Assembly: GCF_030272615.1 (NCBI RefSeq)
Contig: NC_081415.1
Location: 266,412,425-266,476,424, forward strand
Direction: 5' to 3'
Source: Cryptomeria japonica
Taxonomy: Eukaryota; Streptophyta; Pinopsida; Cupressales; Cupressaceae
DNA: 64,000 nucleotides
Under the pieces are notes generated by a model, which was not told the DNA's origin, did no database searches, and saw only the letters and a list, made by a program, of their open reading frames with translations. Both the position numbers and the translations under genes were made by a program. Positions 36,661-48,925 of the stretch are shown here, piece after piece; the first letter of the stretch is position 1; each line of letters begins with the position of its first letter.

Positions 36661-37640
36661 GTTTTAACTGTCAACCAAATCAAGATGGAGAGTGCTAGTA
36701 TTGATTCCTTGAAGAGTATGTATGATGCTGATGAAGACTTTGGAGAGATATACAAGGTATGTGAAACCTTTGGTGAGAGGTATCATATTGAGTTTTTTGA
36801 ATTTCTGATACAAGATGGATTGTTATTTAAAGGGGTACAATTTTCTATTCCTAAGTGTTCCATGAGGTTGAATATCATTAGGGAGAAGCATTATGGAGAT
36901 ATGGAAGGTCATTTTAGCCTTGACAAGATCCTAGACCTTGTGAAGAGACATTATTACTGGCCTAAATTATAGGGAGATGTAAGAAAGTTTGTGGAAACAT
37001 GTGTAATATGTCAGAAAGCCAAGGGGAAGTCCACAAATGCAAGTTTGTATCAGCCCTTACCCATTCCTTCTAGGCCATGGGAGAGCATAAGTATGGACTT
37101 TGTGTAGGGCCTGCCTAGGACAAGGAGGGGATTTGATAGTGTCTTTGTAGTGGTGGATAGGTTTAGTAAAATGGCTCATTTCTTGCCATGTAAGACTTCT
37201 TGTGATGCATCATATGTTGCAGACCTATTCTTCAAAGAGATAGTCTGGCTACATGGATTGCCCCTATATTGGTCACTTTTGGAGGACCCTTTGGAAGAAG
37301 TTGGGAACTAACCTAGCTTTCTCATCAGCCTACCATCCTCAAACGGATGGGAAAACTAAAGTTGTCAATTGGTCATTGGGAAACCTATTAAGGTGTTTGA
37401 CAAGGGAACATGGAGAAAAATGGGACAGTATACTGTCACAGGCAAAATTCCCTTACAATGATACTATCAATAGGAGCATAGGGAAGTCTCCTTTCCAGAT
37501 TGTATATAGCATCCACCCAAGGGGAGTATTGGAGTTAAGGGATTTACCCAAGGAAGAGCCCATTAGTACAGATGGTGAAGCTTTTGCATCAACCATCAAA
37601 GAGGTGCACGACCAAGTAAAGTCTCATCTCTAATAGTTTG
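36661..37640 (+). pseudogene. Chromovirus integrase, catalytically broken
   Basis: The HHCC zinc region is complete (KHYGDMEGHF..., then CVICQKAK near 37000-37020). The core starts with SMDFV (first Asp). After LHGLP (37250-37262) the sequence jumps to [10 protein letters not shown], so the segment that normally holds VSDRD and the second catalytic Asp has been deleted. The third position reads YHPQTDGKTKVVN, with Lys where the catalytic Glu is expected. Two of three DDE residues are therefore lost. A frameshift accompanies the deletion. Confidence 0.88.
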
Positions 37641-38090
37641 CAGTGAAGTACAAGACTTATGCTCATAGGAAAAAGAGAGATGTACAGTTTAGTGTTGGGG
37701 ATTTGGTATGGGTACATTTGAAGAAGGAGAGACTCCTAAAAGGAAAATACACCCAGCTCATGTAGAGGAAGATTGGACCATGTCAGATATTGAATAAATG
37801 TGGACAAAATGCCTATGCAATCTAAGTTCCTCCTGATCTTGGATTATCACCCATTTTTAATGTGTGTGATCTTACACTTTTCAAAGGTAGTGACAATAAA
37901 GGGGAGGAACCAACGCAGGTTGTAGTAGACAATGACATTCCAAGACATGAATCACCTAATTTGAGCAAAGTGTTAGACACTAGAGTCACAAGGAAGACAA
38001 GGAACAAGGAGTACATTGAGTACTTGGTGGCTTGGTAGAACAAACCAGACTCTGAGGTAGTTTGGATGACAGATGAGTGAATTTCCAACC
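37641..38090 (+). pseudogene. Chromovirus integrase C-terminus with chromodomain
   Basis: After FSVGDLVWVHLKKERL and a KIGPCQIL segment (the SH3-like end of integrase) comes a chromodomain-like end: VTRKTRNKEYIEYLVAWxNKP, then SEVVWMTDE (about 37985-38078). The aromatic/Trp pattern matches the chromodomain that targets chromovirus integration to heterochromatin. TAG stops fall at Gln positions (37765, 38037). Confidence 0.8.
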
Positions 38091-38151
38091 ATGGTGCAGA
38101 TTTACAAACTCTGATCTCAAGTGGGCTTGAGATCTCTTCTCCTGAGGAGTA

Positions 38152-39656
38152 TGGTGCAAGGGAACCTCATCTACACTCAAATAATGACCCTAAGGATGAA
38201 TACTAGGATCATTAGAGTGTCTTAGTGTTTCATGTGTTTCATATGTCCAATAAACCCCACCATGTAAGGCCACGTCATCAATTAGGCATTTTGATAAGCC
38301 AATTGGGACAATGTGGTCAATAGGGGTAGTAGATGGTTTAGTTTTGTGTTTGATAGGTTTTAAACATAATTTAGGAGTGTTTGGTTGATCCATGTGTGTG
38401 GATTCCAACCTTAGCAAGTATGACAACATTTTGTGCAAAATTAAAACTTTTTTAAAATGCAACTTTTGAGTGCAAAAGTGCAACTTTTTTGAAATACGAT
38501 TGGGGGAAGCCTTTCAACGGGTCCAATATACTCCAAATTCATTTGGAAACCATTAGAGAGTTGTATAAACCTTGTGGACATGATTCCCAAGGTTACTGCT
38601 ATTATGATTGGAGTTTGTGAAGCAATAAAACACTAAATATTGTAGTTTTCCCAGAAATTCCGAGTTTGCAGGAGTTTCCCGTGCCTGTACGGATTGATTT
38701 GAATCACACCATCCATGGAGTAGATAGAGGGATGAAATATCTTTGTTTTGGTGGTGGTCTAAGGTCTTAATTATTTTCGAGTAGTGAGAACCCTTCATTC
38801 TTCTGACTGCAACCCAATGATTGAGGGTTTGGAGAGGGTTTTGGATAAACATGGCCTTATCTTGCATTCTAGTCCACTAAAAGACTCTTACTTTGGAGGG
38901 ATGCAGGATAAGCCTCTGTAATTTAGGGTTTTAATGGTTTTTTGTAGGGGAAACTTGGTAGTGTGGAGAAAGGAGCAAAATTAGGTAGGCATCTCTATGT
39001 GACTACCTAGGACAAGATTTAGGACAATCATCATAAAATGTCATAGCAGTGGATTCCAGGCATGCAACCCTGGAATTGAAGGTTACTCACCATCCCCCAC
39101 ATGTCCATAGAGTTGGTTTTCTAGTTTGAGATCATTTTTTGGTAGTTGCTTTGGAAAATAGGCCTAATTGCCCCTATTAGGTCTCTTGGCCTTTATAGGG
39201 ATCAAACCTTGTAATTGTAGACTTGGTCAAACCATTTTGGGGATTAGTGCAAATTCCAAAAGGGTATTTTAAATGGTAATTTTTTTGTATGGGCGTGTCA
39301 AACATTTTGGAGTTGAGATCCATTTTATCACCAAATAGGGCTATAAGCCTAGGGGGTAGATTTCTAAAGGAGGTCTAAGGAATTGGAGCCTAATCTCAAA
39401 ATCAAATTTTGGACTAGTTTCTAATGGAAATAAATGAACCAAATCCTGATCCCTTAGGAGCAGAGTGTCATGGGGTGGTGTAGGGTAGGTATTGAGGCAT
39501 TTACTCATCTTGAGTAGGCCCAAGCCTAGTGAACTTGTGAGTAGACCCATTTAAGGTGTGGAGTCCTTCCTTGCAGTACCCTTGTGATCATTTGGGGGTC
39601 ATAAGTCTAACCTTGTTTGGGCTTGTCCTTAGGTGTGTGGGTAGGGCTCTACATCA
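38152..39656 (+). repeat. Chromovirus 3' LTR
   Basis: 1505 bp, TGGTGCAAGG...ACATCA, paired with 21058-22553. The preceding GAGGAGTA is a weak polypurine tract. Confidence 0.87.
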
Positions 39657-39779
39657 TTTATACATTATAAATGTACATATATGTATATGTATATATATGT
39701 ATACATGTGCGTATATATGTATATATATGTATATATATACATACACACATACATATACACACACACACATATATATGTA

Positions 39780-39865
<86 letters not shown>

Positions 39866-40057
39866 TGCATGCATGTATGTATGTGTATATGTATACATAC
39901 ATATAAATATATATATGTATACATACATATAAATATATATGCATATATATATGTATGTATGTATATGTATATCTATACACATACATACATATATACATAC
40001 ATACACACACAATTATATGTATATATACATATATATACACATACATACATACATACA

Positions 40058-40088
<31 letters not shown>

Positions 40089-40122
40089 GTATGTATGCAT
40101 GTATGTATGTATGTATATGTAT

Positions 40123-40214
<92 letters not shown>

Positions 40215-40257
40215 CGTGCACGCGTGTGTGTGTCGTATACATGAGTATGCATTTATA
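39657..40257. repeat. Compound microsatellite: (ATCT)n, (CATA)n, (GT)n
   Basis: TATATG units, then (ATCT)n at about 39780-39833, mixed TACATA, (ACAT)n at about 40036-40086 and (GT)n at about 40126-40210. It is the right-hand continuation of the array interrupted at 21057. Open frames are repeat translations. Confidence 0.97.
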
Positions 40258-40305
40258 CATATGCAATCTATTATTTAATATCCAAATAACATTTATATTC
40301 ATTTG

Positions 40306-40927
40306 TTTTTTTTTGTTTTTTTTGATTGGTGACTACTTTTGATTGGAGCTTGAACCAGTGGGGCTATAGAGGGGGACCCCATCCCCGAGTACATTAAGTC
40401 GAGGTATCAACACCTCCTAAGTGAATCTCACTAACATTTCTCCTTTTTAATCCATTCTCCTTATCGCTCCACTCTCTCCTTATCACTCCAATCTCCTTAT
40501 CACTCCACTCTCTCCTTATCACTCCATTCTCCTTATCGCTCCACTCTCTCCTTATTGCTATGCTCTTTCCTTATCACTCTGATCTCCTTATCACTCCATA
40601 AATGCCTCCTACTTCTAGTTATATCCATGCACAACAAGCATAGAGGGACTTTAATGTCTTAGCATCGTGAACCAGATCATTTGCCACATTGTCAACACTG
40701 AGGCTATTGTCAGGACAACACCAAAAACTACCACATAGTTAGCAAGTATAGGGAGGCATCAACGCCTCTACACAAAGGACACCAATCATTAGGGTAAAAA
40801 ACAACATGGTGGGATGAGGAACAATGTGGCACAAACATACAGATGACACAGATGCTTGGGCAAGGATTCGACCCGAAGACCCACTATCTACAATGGGATG
40901 CAACAAGCGTTGCACTGCGAGGTTAAC
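40306..40927 (-). mobile_element. tRNA-derived SINE
   Basis: A retroposon on the minus strand. A 14-of-16 target duplication CATTTATATTCATTTG (40290-40305) and CATTTACATTCATTGG (40928-40943) flanks it. The 3' tail is an A-rich run (T-rich on plus, 40306-40323). A polymerase III B-box GGGTCGAATCC lies at 40864-40874, about 53 nt from the 5' end, as in a tRNA T-loop. The A-box is not clear. Length (622 bp) is large for a SINE, partly because of an internal minisatellite. No protein is encoded. Confidence 0.7.
40440..40600 (+). repeat. Minisatellite inside the SINE
   Basis: Eight or so units of CTCCTTATCACTCCA with alternating CTCT or AT spacers (about 17-21 bp per unit). Confidence 0.85.
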
Positions 40928-40943
40928 CATTTACATTCATTGG

Positions 40944-41300
40944 TTGATATATATACATTAATTGTATATATATTAATCGAATAATAATATATATAAATAT
41001 GTTAGCATGCAGATTTAACCTATCATAGAGATTCAATCTAACATTCCAATCCAGGATATTCAAACCATAACATTACGAAACATCGCCATTTCAACAAAAG
41101 ACAACTTACCACTATACCCGCTAATTTAACTCAACTCAACCAACTAAAGCATGAGTGTGCGATAGCTCAATAAGGCACATGTATGATATTACCAAACCAA
41201 GTTCTTTTCTTGAGTGATACTCTTCCTCCCTTCCAGAGGGTTGTTCATTTGCTACATCCAACTTAGCACATCACAACAGTAGTCGGCTGTTATTAAAACA
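40944..41300. other. Unique AT-rich spacer, no gene
   Basis: Non-repetitive sequence between the SINE and the next microsatellite. No coding or RNA signal seen. Confidence 0.5.
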
Positions 41301-41529
41301 TATACATACATACATACATACATATATGTATATATGTATATATTTGTATGTATGTATGTATGTATGTATGTATGTATGTATGTATGTATATGTGCATGTG
41401 TGTATTTATATGTATATGTACATGTACATGTATATATATATATATTTACATGTATATATGTATATATATGTGTATATGTATATATATGTTTATATATGTG
41501 TATATGTGTATATATGTATATATACACAC

Positions 41530-41614
<85 letters not shown>

Positions 41615-41671
41615 TGCACATACACATACAAATACACATACACATACACACACATACACATACACATACAC

Positions 41672-41708
<37 letters not shown>

Positions 41709-41852
41709 CATACGTATATATACATATATATTTATATACACATATACATGTATATATGAACATGTGTATATATACACGTTATACATACACATGTATATAT
41801 ATACATGTGTATGTATATATACATGTGTATGTATATATATACATGTGTATAT
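41301..41852. repeat. Compound microsatellite: (TATG)n, (CACATA)n
   Basis: (TATG)n at about 41346-41390, TATATG/TACATG mixtures, then (CACATA)n at about 41525-41690 with CACATG/AATACA interruptions. It is interrupted at 41853 by the Copia-type LTR and resumes at 45608. Confidence 0.97.
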
Positions 41853-44800
41853 TGTTGGTAAACAAGTTTGTCACTGTGATTTTGTCTTCAAAATTGACTT
41901 CGTTTGGTCGAAGAGTAGTGACAACAATTGGAGAGAATATGGTATAGCCATAATCTTCCTCTTCGTTTGAGAGGGGTAACTCCCTCGTATGATGGGAGTT
42001 TTTGGTATTTTTGTGTGCTTTTAACCTGAAAGTACATAAAGGAGAGAAAAACTAAACTAAAGAAAGACAAATAACATAAACTCCAATGGCAGACATACGA
42101 ATACACAGTGAGATTCCACAATTGATAACCATTACAAGGGGGGGTTTAAGCACAAAACAAGTTTTAACTTGCAATGTTGATGAAAGAAGGGTGACATATC
42201 TCAACATACAAAGAGACGGGTAACTCTAGCACATCCAAACTAAGATACCAAATCTTGATTGTGTTTCATTACATCAATTGTATGAATCATAAGCATTCCA
42301 ATAGATGACAAATGATTTGCACATAGACAAAATATATCACCAATTTGATACACGAAAAATCAGTAACAATAACTCAAGAAGTACATCTAGAACATATGTG
42401 CTAAATGCATCCTTTGTTATTTCCATGAAATTATACAATCAAAAGAACTCTTTTATACAAAGTGTAAACACAAAAGTCATCAAACTATTTCTCTAAGAAT
42501 TTCTCCATAGTCTCCCCTTTGTAAGAGTTTTTTTTTTACATTTGAATTAGCCTTATATTTATAGGCTCTTGAGAGAACAACTACCTTGTAATCACCTAGT
42601 ATAACTACTTAGGATAACTACTTGGCTAATCCACTTAGGATAACTACCTAAGCCAATGCTTAGAATAACTACCTTTTTGAAGATAAGTTAGGATTTACCT
42701 AACTTTTACAAAGTTAAATTCAAAAGGCTAACTTTAATTATAATAAGTGACATAAGTTACTTTTTCAAATGGCAATTTGAAACCCATTATATTGAAGAAA
42801 GAACTCGATGTCGATTTTGTCAAGGTGGCCTCCATGTCTTCATCTGCACATCTTTTGTCTTTGTAACCATTTCATCATCAACTCTCTGCTTACACTACAA
42901 AGTGTAGCTACATGTTGGAACATCTATACCTTTGGGATCTATTCCTTAATGAGATTTAGTCATCTTTTCTTATCACTAAAGTTATGGATTTGATCATGAC
43001 AAATTGAGCTCACTAACACAACCTCCTAAATACTCTTTAGGTGTCACAACTTCCACTTAAATTGTAGTTTCTAGCAACTTTGAGCTTGAATATTATTTTC
43101 TTTCTTATAAATTGAATATTAGGCACATATTTTACCCTACCTTTCGAATCTCTTTACTTTGACGTTGTCTTCATTCTTATATGTTACCCTTCATTTGAAC
43201 TACCGTGATTTTGAAGACATCTTCAAAAAAATTCTTTGATGTTAATGAAGAGAAACCAAAGTTACAGTATTTGACTAAATTACTCAGAGTCATCATGAAC
43301 ATTTGATGATCACACATGTTATCTTAACATGTATACCATGGTATTGTAGCATGGCTAATGTTTCAAGGCACTCATTCTAGTGCGAGAAGATGCTGGAAAA
43401 TGTTAGACACTATATCTTTATACTCATTATCTACACATTTGTATGAAATCTTTCGGATCTCCTTTCATGTTTTGATGGATATCGATACTTCACTTTAACA
43501 TGGGCTTCAAGGATGTTGACATAGGTTGTAGAATGAACTTTACACTTACCAAATTTGCTTCCATGAAGGTTTTTAAATATTTTTTAATATCATCAATTCA
43601 TATTCATGTAAAATCTACATGAACCAAGAGAGAATGTCCACACATACACCACATCCAATGCAACTTAATTTGAGCATCTCCTACAATCATCTATTCATGA
43701 GTTGGTGTCTATTCAAAGGAGTCTGTCAAACATTCATACGTCTTCTCTAGGATGCAATAATTAACTATCTTCTATATGCACCAAAAAAATACATCCTCAA
43801 TAAAGCAAGTGATGGTAGAGGTTGTGAGACAAATACATTTTATTGAACATTTTCAATCAATTTATTTTGTGTAGACTCTACAATCATCTCGTTCCATTCC
43901 TTGACACAATACTCTTCTCCCTCAAGGCATTCTGAAAAATCACTCGCGGTCCATGTGATACATCCACCTTAGGGGTCCTTTATCAATTGCATGTGTCTGA
44001 AGTTTCTAAAATTTTTCACTGAATGTGTTTCTTATAAATCTTTTAATCATTTCATTTGATGGGATTACAACTCATTGGGGTGTTCTATTAAAGAATTCAA
44101 ATGTATTAGCTATCCTCCACATTTTACATGCATTTCTATAACCTATTCAAAAGCTCCCATTGTGCACAAACCTTAGGTTTACACTTGCCTATCGTATAAG
44201 CTTTAAAGTTTAAAAGTCACTCAACATAACACTATGCAATTAGTGCAATCATCGCATGTCATGAGATGACATCAATATGAGGAGTTTTGTCGAACAATTA
44301 GATGCATTGTCTATGACTCCACATTTTGCATGAATTTATACCAGAGCATTTTCAACTATAGTATTTGACCAAAAATCTTCCTTCCATTATTCTTTGAAGG
44401 ATTCCCATGACTAGTTCTAAATCTTTCATGTCGTGGTAGGGAGGATGAAATGGTATCCGTGAGAAGTTTCCCTTATCCTTATAACAAGGTGGTTATAATA
44501 ACCAACTTTGTATTTCAACCTTTTCTTTCACAATGAAAACTTATAGAGTGTTCATTCATCAACAACTTTGGATTCTTGCCTAACTGGCTGAAAATGTCGA
44601 TTCATATATAGTTTGATTATCGACATGTTTGGTGGTAGCCATAAGTTTGTCTATCTCTTTACACTTATGAAACTTAGCGAAATGGCCGACATGCGTATTT
44701 TCATCCATTTCAAAATTAGTTATATTAACTAACTTCTAAATGCATTGACAAGTTACACAAAATGACAAAGTTGCCGAAATATGAATTCTCATAGCTGGCT

Positions 44801-45607
44801 CTTCCTTTTGGTGATTTCCACAAATAAACAAACTCGCCGATATAGTTCACTTATCCTTCACACCTTCACCCCATCGATGAATTTTGAGAGTGCCTCAAGT
44901 TGCTGATATTTTAATTCTTACTTTGAGATAATGAACCCAAGTGCATCGGTTTCTTTGTTAACTTGAGCCAACTTACTAATGGTGCCTCTGTAATGAAATA
45001 CACTTGTTGCCGCAAATTTTTGGCAACTTCATAGTTTGCACTAGGTTAGTACTTGTCAGTGTTTTAGTAAAGAGAAGCAACTTGCTGATAAGGATGTCAT
45101 TTTGGTAATTTACTTGAAGACATGGTCAACTTGCCGATGAATTTCTTATTGTTGAAAGATTACATAATCTTCCATGTAAGTGTTTGGAGTCATAGATATT
45201 AGTTCTCAACTTCTTTCCTAAACAGTTGATGAGGATTTAAATGATGTTTTAAAATTTTCCATGACTTAAAAAATGCAATTGACATTTTGCGAAGAGCTTT
45301 TAACTTTTGAAGACCAATGTTGTTTTGTCTTGATTGTGCCACAAAATGCTTCAAATTTGCATCATTCCTTATGAATATTCAAATTCAGCTATTTTCATGG
45401 TTCTTGGAAAATTACATCATCCCTCCCAAGAATTCAATTGAATTGGAGGAGGGTTATTGTTCAAACCATTGTTCCTTTCTACATGAACCCAACTATAAAT
45501 AGTACTCCAAACAAGGATGGAGACAAGAATCATATGGCATCATCACTTTATAGGCCTAATCAACTCATCGAAAGTTCAAATTTGGTGGTGTCAAAACAAG
45601 GCCAACA
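41853..45607 (-). mobile_element. Putative Copia-type solo LTR, ~3.75 kb
   Basis: Begins TGTTGG and ends CCAACA, a perfect 6-bp inverted terminus typical of Copia LTRs. It is flanked on both sides by TATAT (41848-41852, 45608-45612), although TATAT is common in this microsatellite. A TATA box CTATAAATATA on the minus strand lies at 42554-42564, suggesting minus orientation with a very long U3. No protein-coding pattern is found. The 44600-45200 part has a recurrent GCCGAT/TTGCCGA word of unknown meaning. Confidence 0.55.
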
Positions 45608-45742
45608 TATATATACACGTGTATATATATAGACTATATACATGTGTATGTATACACAGACATATATATACATGTGTGTGTATATATATACATGTGTGTA
45701 TACATACACATGTATATATATGTGTATATTGTGCACCTGATA
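45608..45742. repeat. Microsatellite (TATA/TACATG) remnant
   Basis: Continues the 41301-41852 array, with the same TACATGTGTATATATA vocabulary, up to the left end of T2. Confidence 0.9.
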
Positions 45743-47255
45743 TGTTGGAGGCCCGGAAGACAACAAGAAAACATCAAATGCACCCATGAAACATTATATC
45801 AAGAACTCTAAATGAAGAAAACATGTTCATTAAATCAAATTGCTCAAAACTATCTCATGGTCCTCTATCTACAAGGATCTTCAAGATTAAAGGTGGCCCT
45901 CACTTGGAAGAGAACTTGATCTTTTAGATTACAACCTAAAGAATGAGATTGAAGGATGTGATCTAGGATGAAAATGGATGCAACTAAGATCCTAGCGATT
46001 AGATGAAAAACTATTGATATGATATGCAAGATGGAGGTGTATTTCCAAATTGAAAGATTAAGTGATGTAATTAAGCTAAGATGAAGATGATATATGAGAA
46101 TGCTATGGAATTGATATGAAATTAAGCTAAATGATAATCTAAAACATGATATAATCTAAACTATGATGCAATTAGGATGGCGTAGATGCTTGAGGATGAA
46201 CAATTGTAGCTCCTTGATAACTTGCACAACACAATAACTATAATATGGATGCAAAAGATAATGGATCCTTAGATTGAAGAAATGAGCTCTATTTATAGAG
46301 AAAATGGAGAAATGGATGGTTGAGATTGAGCAATCTAAACAAGGGCTAGGATTGAAAGTTATCAATCCATGAGGGGGATTCAAACCAATCCCAAATTGAC
46401 AAATTTCACCTTGAGATGACTTGAGAGGATGCTAAGCAAGCATTAGGGATACCATCAAGGGATGACATCATTGGATAATGCCATTATCCAAGGGAGCATG
46501 CTATTTTCCAAGAGGTAAACTCTTGTGCAAAGTTGAGGGATGGCCAAAGGGAACCATCATGGGCTAGGATGATATCTTGTAAGAGGCATTAAATGCTCTT
46601 TGAAGATTTTGGAGATTAACTTGTTGAAAGTTAGATAACCTTACAAGTTTGGAAGACTCAACAAGTTAACTTGTTGAAGGTAGAGTCTTCAACACATTTT
46701 GAAGACTTTCCCAAAATTTGGAGAAGTGACTCTCCCATTTTAGGGATGTGACATGATTAGAGGAATTAGGTTAATTAATGAGGGGTTAGAGGGGTTCTAG
46801 AAGAATATTAGAATGCTAATGGAAAATGTAGGATAATGCAAGTGGGGGAAAATAGGTATTTTTAGATAAAATAAAAGATTTATTTTAGCCAAGCGGGGTG
46901 CAACTTGCATTTGTAGGATTTTGCAAGTGGGGGGACTATTCACAGATAAATAATGATTTATTTAAATGCAAAGGGATTTTAATCAAATGTAAATTTAATT
47001 AAAAGGGAAAAGGGGTTTTAATTAAATAAATAAGATTTATTCAATTAAATGGATAGAGGGTACTTAATCAAACTGTATTTTAATTAATAGGTTAGGCTAG
47101 AAGAAATGGATTTTAATCAAATCTTGAATTTGATTAATAGGTTGATTGGAAGAATAGGGATATTAATTAAACCTTAGTCTGATTAATAGGAGAATAAATG
47201 ATGATTAAATGAATAAAATTCATTTAATTAGTTGTGCAAGTTTTAGGTGTCTACA
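45743..47255 (-). repeat. T2 left LTR (element 3' LTR)
   Basis: About 1.5 kb. The right end AAGTTTTAGGTGTCTACA is nearly the same as in T1. The left end TGTTGGAGG is chosen by analogy with T1 and the solo LTR and is uncertain by a few bases. A TATAAATA box (minus) lies at 46290-46297 inside a CTCTATAAATAGAG palindrome. Confidence 0.7.
46290..46297 (-). promoter_or_regulatory. T2 LTR TATA box
   Basis: TATAAATA in element orientation within the perfect palindrome 46287-46300. It is the likely core promoter motif of the LTR. Confidence 0.55.
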
Positions 47256-47269
47256 TTTTGCCTCTCTTT
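47256..47269 (-). other. T2 polypurine tract
   Basis: AAAGAGAGGCAAAA on the minus strand, abutting TGTAGACACC. It differs from the T1 tract by one base. Confidence 0.85.
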
Positions 47270-47717
47270 GAAGTGATGTGTGACCACATGTTGATTCAAA
47301 GAAAACACTCAATATGTAGCCAAAATTCTCGATATGGTGTTGTCAAAATTGTCGATATGAAGCCCTGGATATGAAAATTGATTCGATATGAAAAGTCGAT
47401 ATGAAACTGGTGTCGATATGAGACTGATATGAAATTGATGTCGATATGCCTCCTTGGGTGATAAATTGAGAAAAAATACGATTTGTGGGGCAGTGTCGTG
47501 ATGCACGATGATTTTTGAAATTTTTGGACGATAAAAAATGTTTGAATTTTAACTTTTTTTTGATTTTTTTTGATTTTTTTGAAATATTTTGATATTTATT
47601 TGCCGATAAATTTTATTAAAAAGAATAGTGAAAAAAGTTGAAGATATAATATGGGCATAGTGCATACATGCCCCACAGGTCCACCAAAGCAACACAGTCG
47701 CCTGCATCAACATGGGC

Positions 47718-47725
47718 TATATAAA
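47718..47725 (+). promoter_or_regulatory. TATA box of the antisense PMD unit in T2
   Basis: TATATAAA on the plus strand, in GGGCTATATAAACCC. It lies 157 bp upstream of a GTAAGT donor at 47875. T1 has the same arrangement with 164 bp. A purine-rich exon (GAGAGGAGAGAAG) follows in both. It is the strongest promoter-like signal on the plus strand of T2. Confidence 0.5.
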
Positions 47726-48299
47726 CCCTCAAGGGGCCCATTTCCACCTCATTTGTGCACTTGGCATTTGAAGATTGGAGCTTGGAGAGGAGAGAAGAAA
47801 TGGAGCCACCCTACCACAAACATCGATTCAAGCGAGTTGAGCGCTACTAGCGACCAACAAAGTACGACCCACCAGTAAGTTCAAATTTCTAACCCTCTTG
47901 TGTGAATTTTTAGCTAGATTTTCATGTTTTTAGGTTAGATTTTCCAATTTTCCGCTCGTACGGTAGGGCATTTTTTCAATTTTTTTATAATATCTTGTAG
48001 TGCATTTGTCATGTTTCAAAGCGCATTTGCCGTATGATATAGTGCATTTGATTTTTTCCGTAGCGCATTTATCAAATTAATTAGCGCATTTGTCGATTTA
48101 AATAGTGCATTCGTTAATTCGTACACCACATATGTTTTAGCACATTCATCGACTGTTCTAGTGAAATTGCAACAATTTTAAGTTTTTTGAAAATTTTGAC
48201 ATGTGCAAATTTGATGTTTTAGGTTTTTTAGGATGTTTTGCACCTTTTCGATGTGTTGATATGCATCAATTGCATTCATTGAGATGCGTGATGTCAAAA

Positions 48300-48590
48300 A
48301 GTTGGTCTAGAGTCGGTATGAGTCGGTGTTCGATATGGTTCAAATTTGATAAGGGTCACGTTGGTATGGATCCTGATTGTTGATATGAGTCAGGTGTCGA
48401 TATGGTTCAAAGGTTAATATGAGTCAAACTGGTCGATATGAGTCAAATTGATTCGATATGGGTCAAACTTGATTGTCAATATAGGTCAAAGGTCAATACA
48501 GGTCAAACTAATTGTCGATATGGGTCAAACTGATTGTCGATATGGGTCAAACTTGATTGTCGATATGATGCTTGATATGTGTCCTGGATT
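48300..48590 (+). repeat. ~20-bp tandem repeat, GATATGGGTCAAACT type
   Basis: About ten imperfect copies of a GTCGATATGGGTCAAACT-like unit precede and grade into the next array. Confidence 0.75.
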
Positions 48591-48599
48591 GATTGATTC

Positions 48600-48925
48600 A
48601 ACTAATTATGATATGATTCTTGATTGCGATATGAGACTTGATTTCAATGTGAGACTTGATTTTGATAGTAAACTTGATTTTGATATGAGACTTGATTTCG
48701 ATATGAGACTTGATTTTGATATGAAACTTGATTTTGATATGATTCTTGATTTCCATATGAAACTTGATTTTGATATGAGACCTGATTTCGATATGAAACT
48801 TGATTTTGATATGATTCTTGATTTTGATATGAAATTGGATTTCAATATGATTCTTTATTTCGATATGAAACTTGATTTTGATATGATTCTTGATTTTGAT
48901 ATGAGACTTGATTGTGATAGATAGG
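48600..48925 (+). repeat. 18-bp tandem repeat array in T2
   Basis: About seventeen units of CTTGATTTYGATATGARR, with a higher-order alternation of GAGA, GAAA and GATT endings. Open frames across it on both strands (LDFDMR..., KSHIKIK...) are repeat translations. Confidence 0.9.

Larger units (their letters stand above)
21058..39656 (+). mobile_element. Chromovirus (Ty3/gypsy) with nested Athila-like insertion
   Basis: LTRs at 21058-22553 and 38152-39656 bracket a gag-pol region that ends in a chromodomain. With the inner element and one target copy removed it is about 7.7 kb. The primer site TGGTATCAGAG matches initiator-Met tRNA, usual for chromoviruses. Flanking pentamers TATAT and TTTAT are close but not identical, in microsatellite DNA. 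LTR divergence is visibly higher than for T1 or the inner element, so it is the oldest of the three. Multiple TAG stops, two or more frameshifts and integrase lesions make it inactive. Confidence 0.88.

Noticed and set aside
34502-38090. Stop-codon reassignment (TAG as Gln)
   Set aside because: TAG at Gln positions is better explained by CAG-to-TAG decay, since frameshifts, deletions and active-site losses occur in the same elements.
39671-40342. 223-codon open frame over the right microsatellite
   Set aside because: Same reason; composition follows the ATCT, CATA and GT units.
40864-40927. A functional tRNA gene
   Set aside because: Only the B-box fits; no clear A-box or cloverleaf. The flanking duplication and A-rich tail favour a SINE.
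41252-41970. Several long overlapping frames at the third microsatellite
   Set aside because: Translated TATG/CACATA repeats on both strands.
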